DNA of 64,000 bases from positions 120,646-184,645 of the forward strand of contig VZRR01014171.1 in the NCBI GenBank assembly GCA_013398015.1, read 5' to 3'. Shown here one piece after another: positions 54,208 to 64,000 of this stretch (within the stretch, counting starts at the first letter, position 1; every line of letters starts with the position of its first letter). A program made the translations under genes and the position numbers. The stretch is from Oreocharis arfaki (lineage: Eukaryota > Chordata > Aves > Passeriformes > Paramythiidae). The notes under the pieces were generated by a model. That model was given only the letters and a program-made list of their open reading frames with translations, did no database searches and had not been told where the DNA came from.

Positions 54208-54783
54208 TGTTAGGGTCAGTGTCCAGTTGTCAACTAAGTACCATCTATCTGCTTGCTCCCCCCGCCAGCCTCCATGGGGTGGGGAGGAGAATCATAAAAC
54301 GGTAAAAACCATGGGTTGAGATAAGAACAGTTTAATAATTGAAATCAAGTAAAATTTTATAATAGTAATAATAAGAGGAAAGAGACCTAACAAAAAGAGA
54401 GTGGGAAGTAAAACCCAGTTAAAGCAAGTGAATACAAGTAGATGCAAAGTAAATATAATTGCCCAGCCCATCCCTGAGCAGCAGTTGACCCCTCCCAGAC
54501 AACTCCCCACAGTTTATATACTGGCCATGACATTCTGTGATATGGAATTTCCCTTTGGCCAGTCTGGATCAGCTGTCCTGGCTGTGCTCCCTCTCAGCTT
54601 CTTCTGCAGCTTCTCACTGACAAAGCACGGAATACTGCAAAGTCCTTGACTTAGGGTAAGCACTGCTCAGCAACATCCAAACCATCAGTGTGTTACTGAC
54701 CTTATTGTCATCCCAAATCCAAAATGCTGCACTGTACCAGCAACAGAGAACAAAATAGCTGTATCCTGGCTGAAACCAGGACA
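54208..54783 (-). mobile_element. Solo endogenous retrovirus LTR with 6-base target duplication
   Basis: On the - strand the element starts TGTCCTGGTTTCAGCC at 54783 and ends at 54208 with CA, about 576 bases. It resembles a widespread avian ERV LTR I know: 5' TGTCCTGGTTTC text, a TATATAAACTG box (reverse complement of 54514-54524), and CTTATCTCAACCCATGG near the 3' side. The 6-mer GTCAGT flanks it exactly on both sides (54202-54207 and 54784-54789), which fits a class II (ERVK-like) target duplication. There is no internal coding region, so it arose by LTR-LTR recombination. Small overlapping open frames here are shadows of the repeat. Confidence 0.92.
54514..54524 (-). promoter_or_regulatory. 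TATA-like box of the ERV LTR
   Basis: The + strand reads CAGTTTATATA, so the - strand reads TATATAAACTG, at the usual place between the U3 and R parts of this LTR type. It would drive transcription leftwards, antisense to FAM171A1. Whether it is active cannot be told from sequence. Confidence 0.55.
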
Positions 54784-55803
54784 GTCAGTCAAAGCAAACT
54801 ATGATTTTGTCACTGTGGTGAAATACAGTTTTAGGGGCAGTGGGTGATGCTTATAGTATTTTTGGGAAAGGAGAGCTCATCTGGAAGCGTTTACCTCTAA
54901 AATAAGGTAAAAACTGGGAAGGCAGAATACAGTATTTCAGGACTTGTCCATGGCCTAGCCATTCAGGGAAATGTGTGGCCAGCTCTGCATCCTCACTTCG
55001 AGAAGAATGTTTGAAACTGTGGACTTATATCGGGGTAATTAAAAGATCAGAAAACATGTTTTACAGGGAAGGACTTGGAAGTGCTTAATTTATTTTGTTC
55101 ACTAGTGAGAAAGTTCATGGGGTAATCTGATCATAGTCCATCAATACCCTCATAGAGAACAGGAAACGGGTGAGAGAGAATTCTTCTGTCTAGCAGGCTT
55201 GTATAAAAAGAATATCAAATGGCTGGAAATCTAACCTCTCTAAATTTTGATGGATAAAGAGGCACATCGTTTAACTGCCCTCATAATTATTTATTAGAAC
55301 ACTGATATTGTGGTGTGTTCTTCACCACTAGACACCTGTAAAAGAAAATTGGAGTTTTTCTACAACCTGTTTTCGAGTTTCAGTACAGCTGTTGAATCTG
55401 CAGCAATAATTAATTCAGAGAAGGCTGTAGTTATACAGGAATAAGGCTGGATCATCACTGTCATCCTTCTGGCCTTAAAATCTGTGTCTTTCTGTCTTTG
55501 TCATGCTGAGAAAAGATTGTGCAGAAAAGCCCAAGGGAAGTTTAGAGGTTATGTATTCATTACAGTCTGGCATATATGGAAGAAGATGTTGGCATGGTTG
55601 ATTGTATTGAGCTCCCTAGGGTGCCTAAATTATATTAGCTTTCTTCATACAAATTAAGTTATTGGAGTAAAGACAAATTTTGTAATTGTGTGGCCTTAGT
55701 GCTACTTGCACTAGGCTTTCTTACTTATGTTGCCTAATGTGTAGATCTGTTTCACATGTAGGGCCCTGGAAAGAAGATCCCAGTTGTGCTTGCAATAACT
55801 TGA

Positions 55804-55818
55804 TTTTTTTTTTTTTTT
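55804..55818. repeat. Poly-T tract (15 T)
   Basis: An uninterrupted run of T in intron 2 with no recognised retroposon body beside it. Confidence 0.8.
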
Positions 55819-57070
55819 AATGTTTGTAGATATATATCATTAAGACCATCTTTTAGATGGTAGTTTTTATCAGTGTGTTTCTCCTAGTTTCTTTTCCTTT
55901 CTCCTGTACTTCTCCCAAATACTAAAATTTCTGATCTTTAAAAGGTGAATATATTTCTTAAAGCAGAAATACTGTAGTCTCCCTCTTGGTAGCTAACATC
56001 TGTATGGTCTCTTGAGTTAAGTAATGTGTATTAATTTAGAGGAAATTCATAAAATTCCAGAAAATCAAAAGAGTTTGTATTGTTCTTCTGTTGACTGTTT
56101 CTGGGAATGCCTTCCTCAGCTGGCATTTACTTCAGACTAGGATGAGTACTCTCCAGGTATGGGATGCTGCCCCGTTACCAAAAATTACTAGTCTGCATTA
56201 GTCTCCTCCTTCTATCTTTGAAAGCCACGTGTGGACTGCAGGCAGTTGTGGTCCTTAATGTTTTCATGGATGCCAGAGGCAGGTGGGCTCTGTAGCTAAT
56301 TCCTTCCATATTTTGGATCTTCTGGGTCTGAAGAACTTGGCATGAAATTATATCCTGTTTTTCACTCTGCAAAGATGTGTGTGCATACTGACACAGCCCC
56401 CTGCAAGGAGTGTCAGTACCCAGTGGGAAGGGAGGTCCTTGCAAGACAGACTTCTTGCAGCAAATACCATTTATCCGTCCCCTTTCACACCACTGGTAGG
56501 ATGACAGTAGTTCTGCTATAAATAACACTTCCCTGGTGTAGGTGGTGACTCAGTACATGCTGCATTTTAAAGCAAATTATTCAGACTTATTCATCATACT
56601 TTGCCTTTCTGTATGACTTACGTAAGCATCTCAAAGCACTTAAAAGTTAAGTTTCATTAAAATATTCCTGAGGTAAGAAGTACAGCTGTTGCACAGAAAA
56701 ATAACTCAGCCAACTGACTGAATTAGTGTTTCGGTTCTCTTTCTGTATTTCATGTCTTTCTGTGGAGCTGGGAATTGCTTAATGTAAAGCATGAAACCCT
56801 GCTTTACACTGCACTCTTCAATGCTTTGAGCTGCCATGCATGACGTGCAGGAGTCAAAGCATAGAACATTTTGTTTAGTTCAGTAATTACTCTGGCAGTT
56901 TAACTGTTTGGTTCAGAAAATGCATGTGGTTTCTGGCATGTATACAATATGATTTTAATAGTTTGGGTGGCCTGCTTTTGCAAAAATGTGAAGAAAGTAA
57001 GCACTGTTGTTGTTGGATTATGTTTATAAGAATTTATATATATCCCACTTAAACCACTTCTCTCCCACAG

Positions 57071-57163
57071 TGTTCTCTTCACTGAGCCTCGGCCTTCTTC
57101 CTGAACGCTCAGCTACTCTCATGGTCTATGATGATGTAGTCCAGATAGTCTCAGGATTTCAAG
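57071..57163 (+). CDS. FAM171A1: FAM171A1 coding exon 3
   Basis: This exon is 93 bases and phase 1 at both ends. It completes codon 108 (Val), encodes residues 109-138, and gives one base of codon 139. The acceptor is CTCCCACAG ending at 57070, and the donor is GTATGG at 57164. The peptide, starting FSSLSLGLLPERSATLMVYD, is almost identical to my memory of human FAM171A1. It lies in the extracellular part of the protein, after the beta-rich domain encoded by exon 2. The exon length is a multiple of three, so skipping would keep the frame. No damage is seen. Confidence 0.95.
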
Positions 57164-60100
57164 GTATGGTGGCTTTTGGAAGACAGAATTGAAATTTGGG
57201 GGACATTAAACAAAAAGCCTGTCAGCCCACTGCTGTCTGAACTCTGTCCTGTGAATGAGACTGGTATTCTGTGGGGAGTTCTGAGTTCCCTGAGGAATGC
57301 TTCTCTGTGGGATTGTTTTACCAAATTAATAGCTGAATTTGTCCCTAACTGCTGTGACTAGGGAATTCAAGTTACACAGTAATAAATGAGTTTGGACTTT
57401 AGTGTGCCATTTGAGAGCTAGAGATTAAATTTCTTATGCTGTCTGTTGGATGTTTTTTCATCTAGCCTCATTTAACCATCCTTGAAGAAGGCATTTTCTG
57501 GTGTTCTTAATGTCTAAGAATTTTCTCTGGTTTTATTTTTTTTCTTGCTTCCTAGTGTGAATGACTTAGAAATTTAGGGCATAGAAAAAACTGAAAATTT
57601 CTTGTATCTGCATTGTTGTGTACCCTGTATAAACTTGCTTTTCCTGTGGACCCCTTGTCAGACTGCCTGCAAACCTAAATCCTGCACATTGAAACCCACT
57701 GTGTTGGGAGAATAAAGTTCGAATAACCTTTTCGTAATGCCAAACACAGATGTTTAATCAACTGTAGTATCAGTCAGAGGAATAGTGTTTTCTATACTGC
57801 ACAGGGGAGAATAAAATGTTCATCTGACTTGGGGGTCTGATGTAAATTAGTCCAGTTGATGTGCTGGCTGAGGTAAGTCTGTTAAAAGAACAGGAGCTTT
57901 TTACCTTGAACCAGAAAGAGGACATCCTTCCTGTGGGCACTCTTATTGTGCATAAATGGTGTCTTATTCACAATAAGTCTTATGCTTGCCATCATTTTAA
58001 ACTCTACTAGATAGTTAATAAACAAGGGAATAGTGCCCACAATAGTATTCCAAGATAACCTTGTTCCGAAAGAATATAATACAATTATGCCTTATGCCTT
58101 CCTGCCATATATTTTTAGTTAGAAGCCATCCAGACACAATAGGCTTTTCATTAATGATAGCACTAGATATGGCTGGAGCTGAAAATACATTCAACAAATC
58201 AGGTAGCTGATGGAATGCTCAGAAGGAGCTGGAGAAACAGCTGCTGTACATATATTCTGCAATATGAGAGCTGGACATTGTCTAATGGGGTAAATTAGAT
58301 GGACGGTGAACTGCGTTAAAACACAAGGCATTAGGTAAAATATGAAACATTGTTTACCAAAAGTATTCCACTATCATGCTGTATTAAATACTCTTCTTCT
58401 TATGCAAATGTGCTAGTAATGTGCAATTAACTGAAAAAGAACAGTATTTTCATGTTCACAGCTTCGTTCAAAAAATAGGGGATGCTAAAGGACTAGAGGG
58501 ACATTTAACAGCTGAGTGAGACTCAGAAATATTTTCAGCATGATCTTCCTTCCTTCAGTGAATTGATCCAGTGTGTTAACAATATATGTAAATTAGAGTA
58601 ATGTAACTGGTTCTACTGGGATAGCAGAAAAAACAGATAAAGGTAGAAAGTGGTACCTGGAGTATGCTAAGGATTGGGATTTGAACTCGCAGCCTTGCCC
58701 AGTAAAATCTAATTTATGGGTCCAGTCCGCATTTCTTTTCTTGGGACTTCTCTTGTGATGAAGCCTAAATGAAAGACAGCCTAGACATTGTTCCAGTATT
58801 TGAATGGAGCCTCTCTAGTCTCAATCCAAAATCCTTGTGACCTAGTTTTTCTCTGTTATTCTCTAATTTACTTCCCAGTAACCTCGCACTCTTTCAAAGG
58901 AGCTGATCAGGAGTTACCTTAGTGCAAAAATGAGAGCAAACCAGAACTCATTATACCAGGAACAGGCTGGGAACACTGGTGTTTGATGCACCAGTCAAAG
59001 GGAAAGAAAGGCCTGTCTTGGTACACCAAGTTACCAATTGCATTTGAATAATTAATCAAGCAAGCAACGTATTTCGCAGTTGAGAAGTTTGTCTGAGTTG
59101 ATGCAGGCAGCTTCATTTTCATGATGGCATTGCAATTCCACTGCTGTGCTCTGTCAGTAATTGTGAGGGATGGGGCTTGCCAACCACTGGGTCATTTAAG
59201 TTATTTAAAGCAGCACAGTGACAGGCTGAATTTCAGTGTTCAGTGAATGGAATCTGTATGGGGACCCTCTGTCTGTCTCTGACCTATGAGCAGTCAGAGC
59301 ATGGAGTGGTGAGACTTCAGATGTTACTTCACATAGATTAAACCTCAAATGCTGGTGTGGTGCCACATGTCACACATCCAGTGTGACAAAAGGTGCCTTA
59401 CAGGGGCTCGTTGAGGTTACATTCTCAGGAGTGTACTGGCAAACTGGAGCTGACAGCATTTGAATCATGGCTGATGTGTTGACAAGAGGCTGTTTAAAGA
59501 AGATAAGATCCATGCTCAGTAGTCTTTACCTTGTGGCACGCACCATGTGGAAAGAGCTCAACGTGCCTATTTTACACTTGAATGTGCTTGGGTTTTTTAA
59601 GTAAAATCTGGATTTTATAAGTAAAAACTAGGTATCTTCAGTAAAAGAAGCAATACTAATGATCCAGTCCCAGTGATAAGTGATGACTTGTTGAAAAATA
59701 CTCTTAAGAGTCTGGTCAGCACAAGGTTCTACCACTTCCAAAGCTTCTACCACTTCCAGTTCCCTCAATAAATCTATCCCCAAACATATGCCCCAAAATA
59801 GACTATGTCCTCTGGTAAAGGAGAACATTGGATTATCTTCTACCAAGGTGGTCAGAGAAGGTGAAAGCCTTGGTAGCTGCTTCCCTCAAAAGCCTCTCCC
59901 TGGAAGCTCCCAGTCTTCTGCCCCTTTGAAATCTCGTGCCAGGTCTGGGAGACCTAACTGAGGAACTGAGGGGAGAGTCAGGGTGAGTGGCAGGTTTTGT
60001 GTGAACATCAATCTGTAGGAATTTGTTTTTCTAGGGTGTGAATTAACTACTTTGCACTGATTTGTTGTCTGTGGATGCACTATCTACAGAGGAGGCTGTT

Positions 60101-62168
60101 TCTTCACCCTCAGAGCTTGTATCTGAGTTTGTTGCTGCACAGGTTTCCTGCTAGGTTTGGGGCTCAGCCATCAGAAGGCTTTGTGCTGCTTGTAGGATTG
60201 AAGGAACTGAGGCTGGCTTTCTGAGTCCTCCTTATCTAGTTAAAATCTGGCAGCTCATGGCTCTCCCAGTGCTAAAACCCAACCATTTTTTAAATAGAAA
60301 TGCCATAAACTACTGCATTACAGACTCAACAACAGTTACTTGGGTTTTAATTTTTAATTAGTTTGCGTCTTTGGAAATAAAACACCAGTTCTTGGCAACT
60401 TGAATAATGCATCTTAACCAGAGATTTATACAGCAGAAAATCCTACAATTTTTCGTTGAACTGTTGGTGATAATCTTAATGCCAGTTTCCCTGTTTGGAA
60501 GGAGAAGGGGGTGTTCCTGTTCTGTTATTGTGGATATTTATACCCATGGGCTGTAGGAGCCCACTCAGCAGTGCAGTCAGAGGCTTCCAAAGTGCCTGAG
60601 CAGATCAGTCCCTGAGGTACAGCAAACTGCTACAGTATTGCAGAGCACACAGGAGATAAGTCCTGCCTGAGTTTGTTGCAGTCGATTTATTTAATCTTTT
60701 ATATAGTATTCCATTTAAGTCTAGATATCGGATAAGGGAGACTTCTTCCCATTTCACGCGGGTGTTGTTTAATGACTATATTAAACACTTAAGGGTATTG
60801 TCAGTCTTAAGAGCCTGGTGTAAGCACTTAAATGCTTCAGAAATTTAAAAATAAAAGCAATTTTATAGCTTTTTCTTGCAGAATTATCAAATAAATGACA
60901 GCTAAACAACAATCAGCTCTTTGGAGGTACTTACTCCTGTACACAGACATTTTTCTTGGCCAATACAATATTTTGTCCTGTTGAGTTTTATGTTTTCTCA
61001 CAGCTAAAGCTCCTGCTGGAAAATTATGCAAGATTCCAGTCTCTAGGTTAATGACACTGGCAGTTACAAAGCTTAGGAGCAAGTCAGGCTTGTTATTCTT
61101 TCTCACGGTGAAGCTACATGTAACCTAAAAGTGCTGCCAGAGACTAATGGGGGAAGAGATGCAAAATTGTTTTGAGTTGACATCTTTGAATCACATAGTC
61201 CAGTGTGAATTAAGAAGAAAACTGCTTGCCTCTTGATTTTGTGCTGTGTGGGAAGTGTTCTGTGTGTATTCAAAATGAGCTCTGGAGAATACAATAGCTT
61301 TTGATTTAAAGATTAATTTGCATGTTGTGCACACGAACTTGCAGATGGAGTCTTGCTGCGTGTTGCTAAACAGTATTCATGGTGAGTATCCTTTGAAAAA
61401 GACTATTGACTTTATAAGCTGGGATTTAAATGAGACATGAAATGCCATGGTACATGAAACAGTCTTAAATCATGTTGCAGCAAAGACCCTTCAATTAACA
61501 CCTAGTGAGCTTGAAAGAAAGGAAAAAAGAGAAATCTTACATGCCAAGTAATCTGGTTCTATTTAGATGTGTTCTTTGCTTGGGAAAATATGGCAAATCT
61601 TATCACCCAAGTTTTGTCAAGTGAATCTTTTCATCCAGTCTCAGTTCTAAAGTTAGCTTTTGTGGCCAAAGCTTTGCAAAATCTAAAAAAAGAAATTACA
61701 TAAGTTAATTGAGACTACAGGTAGAATTGTCTCTTGGTAAATAATTTTTGAAGAGTATAAACTACATTTATCTTGCTGTTTCAGGGAAAACAAAATTTGA
61801 ACAAATACAGTGAACTGGATGCTTTCCTGAGCTTTTGCATACCCTACCTCTGAACTTAGTCTTAGTTTCAGTTATACTTATTAAAAGAGGCATGTAATGA
61901 AGGTGGAGGAGAAACAACATAGCCAGAAAAGCTTCTGACAGTAGGTGCCTCCACAATTTTGCTCTGGAATACGTGTGGACAAATAATGGCAACTGCAAAA
62001 TAAATATAAAAATAGTGGTTTTCCATCTTTCGTAATAGCCTTCTGATGTCTCTGTCCTTCTCAAGCTACTAGAGTTTATACTGAAAAAATGTAAAAAGTG
62101 CTTCCATGAATATGAACACCTAAATATTCTGCCCACCTTGGATATAAAGTCACTTTTAATATTTTTAG
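57164..62168 (+). other. FAM171A1: FAM171A1 intron 3 (5,005 bases)
   Basis: Donor GTATGG at 57164 and acceptor TTAATATTTTTAG ending at 62168. The sequence is A+T rich, and no gene or interspersed repeat was recognised. A short tRNA-like box at 58676-58687 was considered and rejected. Confidence 0.9.
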
Positions 62169-62327
62169 GTGCACGGACTCAGCCACAAGTTCACTTTCAG
62201 AGAAGATCTGTGAAATTGCCAGAGAACACTAGCTACAGTGATTTGACAGCATATCTGACTGCAGCCAGTTCACCTTGGGAAGTGGACAGTTTTCCTTATT
62301 TGCAGGGATTAGATGGAAATGGAACAG
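62169..62327 (+). CDS. FAM171A1: FAM171A1 coding exon 4
   Basis: This exon is 159 bases and phase 1 at both ends. It completes codon 139 (Gly), encodes residues 140-191, and gives one base of codon 192. The acceptor is ATTTTTAG ending at 62168, and the donor is GTAACC at 62328. The peptide includes PQVHFQRR and LPENTSYSDLTAYLTAASS, and closes with LDGNGT. These blocks match vertebrate FAM171A1 as I remember it. Two N-glycosylation sequons are present, NTS at residue 158 and NGT at residue 189, consistent with an extracellular position. The following exons, with the rest of the ectodomain, the membrane segment and the long tail, are outside the window. Confidence 0.95.
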
Positions 62328-64000
62328 GTAACCCACTTTGGTTTTGCTCTGATTTCATATTGGTCCAGGGCTTGACTTTTGATCATATAATTTTTTCCAT
62401 TACCCATTCCAGCAAACGTTCTTTCAAATTTGGGTGACATGATGCATTCAGCTGCCCTACCAATATGCTGTTCCAGTGAGCAAGAGGGCAAGGTCTGCTA
62501 TCCCTTAAATGGGGCCACTGAACAGCAAAGATGAAAATTCCTTGGCCTTGAGAGATCAGACGGGTTGGTTACACTTTTAGTTCAGAGCTGAGTCTCCAAA
62601 TGCACTGCATGTGAACATAAAAGGTGGAGATTGATGTGAAGGAACAAGACAGAATTTAACTTCAGGATGCCATAAAATTCTTGTTCATCTTTTTTTCTAA
62701 AAATAAATAAAATGCCTACATATCAAGGGTTTAGTACTGTGTTGTTTCAATGGCTTTGTTGATACTTCCGAATGTAGCCAAAATATGCAAATTTGTCTAG
62801 CACAAAGAGAAAACAATGAATATTCATAGTAGAAACACAACCACTGTTAAACTCAAAGTTGCAATACATTTTTATGACTGCAACTGCCTGCTAGTCTTTT
62901 CCACTTTTCATTCAGTCTTGAGTGAAATAATTGATGTTTCATAGGTAAGAGAAGAGTAGCAGAACCACAATTAGAAGCCTTCAGATTCTTAAAAGGCTGG
63001 TGTGAAAAGGAGAAAAATTTGTTTTCTGTGGCTGTAGTGGATTGGAAAGATATCAGTGGCCATGCAGTGTAGCAAGAGAGATTAAGGCTAGTGATTAGGA
63101 AAACCTTGCTGTGGTGAGGATGGTGTAAGCTGTAGACTTAATTTTTTGAGGGTGTTGGACAGAGTTAGACAGTCACCTGTGAGGATGGCAGAGGCATAGC
63201 CAAGCCTGCTTTGAAGCAGCCTAAATATCCCCTTGAGGTCTCTCCCTGCTGTTTCTCAGGATGCATTTACTTGTGATGTGTTGATCTAAGTGACTTTGAA
63301 TGCTAGGTCATGTGTATAAACGGTAGCTTGCTAGCTTCCCCCTTCTTCCCTTTGTACAAATCTGCGCATCTCCTTTTCTATTACAACAAGAAGTGTGTCT
63401 GCAACCTTACTCCAATCCTTCTGTCTGCTCCAGTGAGTACATCTCATCCTATCTCGTTCTATCTCCCTGTCATTTTCCTATTCTTATCTTCAAACTTCAG
63501 TTTTCTCTGACTTTTCATACTCAGACTCATCAAAATCTCTATATTTTTTTAAATTAAGGAATTTGATCTCACTCATTTGTCTACTTCCTCATCTCCGTTC
63601 TTTTTATCTCTAAATGAACTGAACAAACTGCTGGCAATGTGTGTGGGATTCCTCTTTCCCAAATCTTTCCTAAGTACTCTGCAACTCAGCTTCCCATTCT
63701 TGCATTTATTTAGTGATCATAGGTCTTGCCAAGGCTTCAGATGATCCCATCTCGTGGGAGCTGCACAACCAGGATATTGTCTTTCTCCTGTTTTACCTCC
63801 TATCCCCCTATAAAACAGATTAATGCAGCCTTGGGGTTTTTAGTCTTATGTATTCTTGCATGACAGAAACTTTGTTTCTTGAGCACAGGGACCCTGGAAT
63901 TGACTTTTAGCCTTCAGGTAAAATTATGTTTTAAAAGACCAAAATGACTGGCAAAGAAATGGTGTTTAAGTGACTGAGAAGTGCCTTGTTTTCCAAATAC
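62328..64000 (+). other. FAM171A1: Start of FAM171A1 intron 4 (continues past the window)
   Basis: The intron begins with donor GTAACC, and no later exon was found before the edge. Apart from a decayed CR1-like stretch at about 63065-63260 and a C/T-rich part at about 63330-63620, nothing was recognised. Confidence 0.85.
63065..63260 (+). mobile_element. Probable decayed CR1 LINE 3' fragment
   Basis: The run AGATTAAGGCTAGTGATTAGG, then CTGTGGTGAGGATGGT, follows the order of the CR1 text that reads roughly 'agatttagactagatattagg ... actgtgaggatggt'. The later GTTGGACAGAGTTAGA and CTTGAGGTCTCTCCC blocks could match the CR1 end. The similarity is loose and the limits are approximate. Confidence 0.45.

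Larger units (their letters stand above)
51242..57070 (+). other. FAM171A1: FAM171A1 intron 2 (5,829 bases)
   Basis: Donor GTAAGA at 51242 and acceptor CTTCTCTCCCACAG ending at 57070, with a good pyrimidine tract and possible branch point CTTAAAC just upstream. It contains a CR1 tail, a complete antisense ERV LTR and a poly-T tract. The remaining sequence shows nothing I recognise. Confidence 0.93.

Noticed and set aside
48345..54783. A single provirus with LTRs at 48.3-49.4 kb and 54.2-54.8 kb
   Set aside because: The two LTRs differ in length and sequence, each has its own flanking duplication, and the DNA between them holds FAM171A1 exon 2 rather than gag, pol or env.
58676..58687. GGGATTTGAACT, resembling a tRNA B box on the - strand (tRNA gene or MIR-like SINE)
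   Set aside because: No matching A box, acceptor stem or cloverleaf could be found, and the flanks do not follow a SINE consensus convincingly.
42407..62792. Perfect octamer ATGCAAAT at 42407, 58402 and 62785
   Set aside because: About two occurrences on both strands are expected by chance in 64 kb, so the count alone carries no signal.
1..64000. A hidden undescribed system (CRISPR-like array, gene cluster, selfish element)
   Set aside because: The window reads as one ordinary vertebrate gene with large introns. No spaced direct repeats, clustered coding regions or intact mobile-element proteins were seen.

Overview
The window is vertebrate nuclear DNA, most likely from a bird. The bird call rests on CR1 LINE 3' fragments with the typical avian tail, on two long terminal repeats of an avian endogenous retrovirus type, and on short introns and modest repeat load for a vertebrate. 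The LTR text resembles elements common in songbirds and other Neoaves, so a songbird-like source is possible but not shown.

Only one protein-coding gene is recognised. It is the 5' part of FAM171A1 (astroprincin), on the + strand. Four coding exons are present: exon 1 (coding 216-309), exon 2 (51014-51241), exon 3 (57071-57163) and exon 4 (62169-62327). All have GT/AG boundaries, and every junction falls in phase 1. Together they encode residues 1 to about 191: a signal peptide and the N-terminal extracellular region with two N-glycosylation sequons. The transmembrane segment and long cytoplasmic tail must lie beyond the right edge.

Layout: 1-1250 is a CpG-island promoter/exon 1 region with two short upstream ORFs chained to the main start codon. 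310-51013 is a 50.7 kb first intron holding scattered CR1 fragments, simple repeats, and one ERV LTR (48345-49359) interrupted by a 179-base assembly gap. 51242-57070 is intron 2, with a CR1 fragment and a second, well-bounded ERV LTR (54208-54783). 57164-62168 is intron 3, with nothing recognised. 62328-64000 is the start of intron 4, with one decayed CR1-like stretch.

I see no operon, CRISPR array, tRNA or rRNA gene, or intact mobile-element gene, and no convincing undescribed biological system. The best leads are the stop/start-overlapping chain of upstream ORFs before FAM171A1, an unidentified 200-codon antisense ORF in intron 1, and the GC-rich minisatellite beside the gap in the first LTR.
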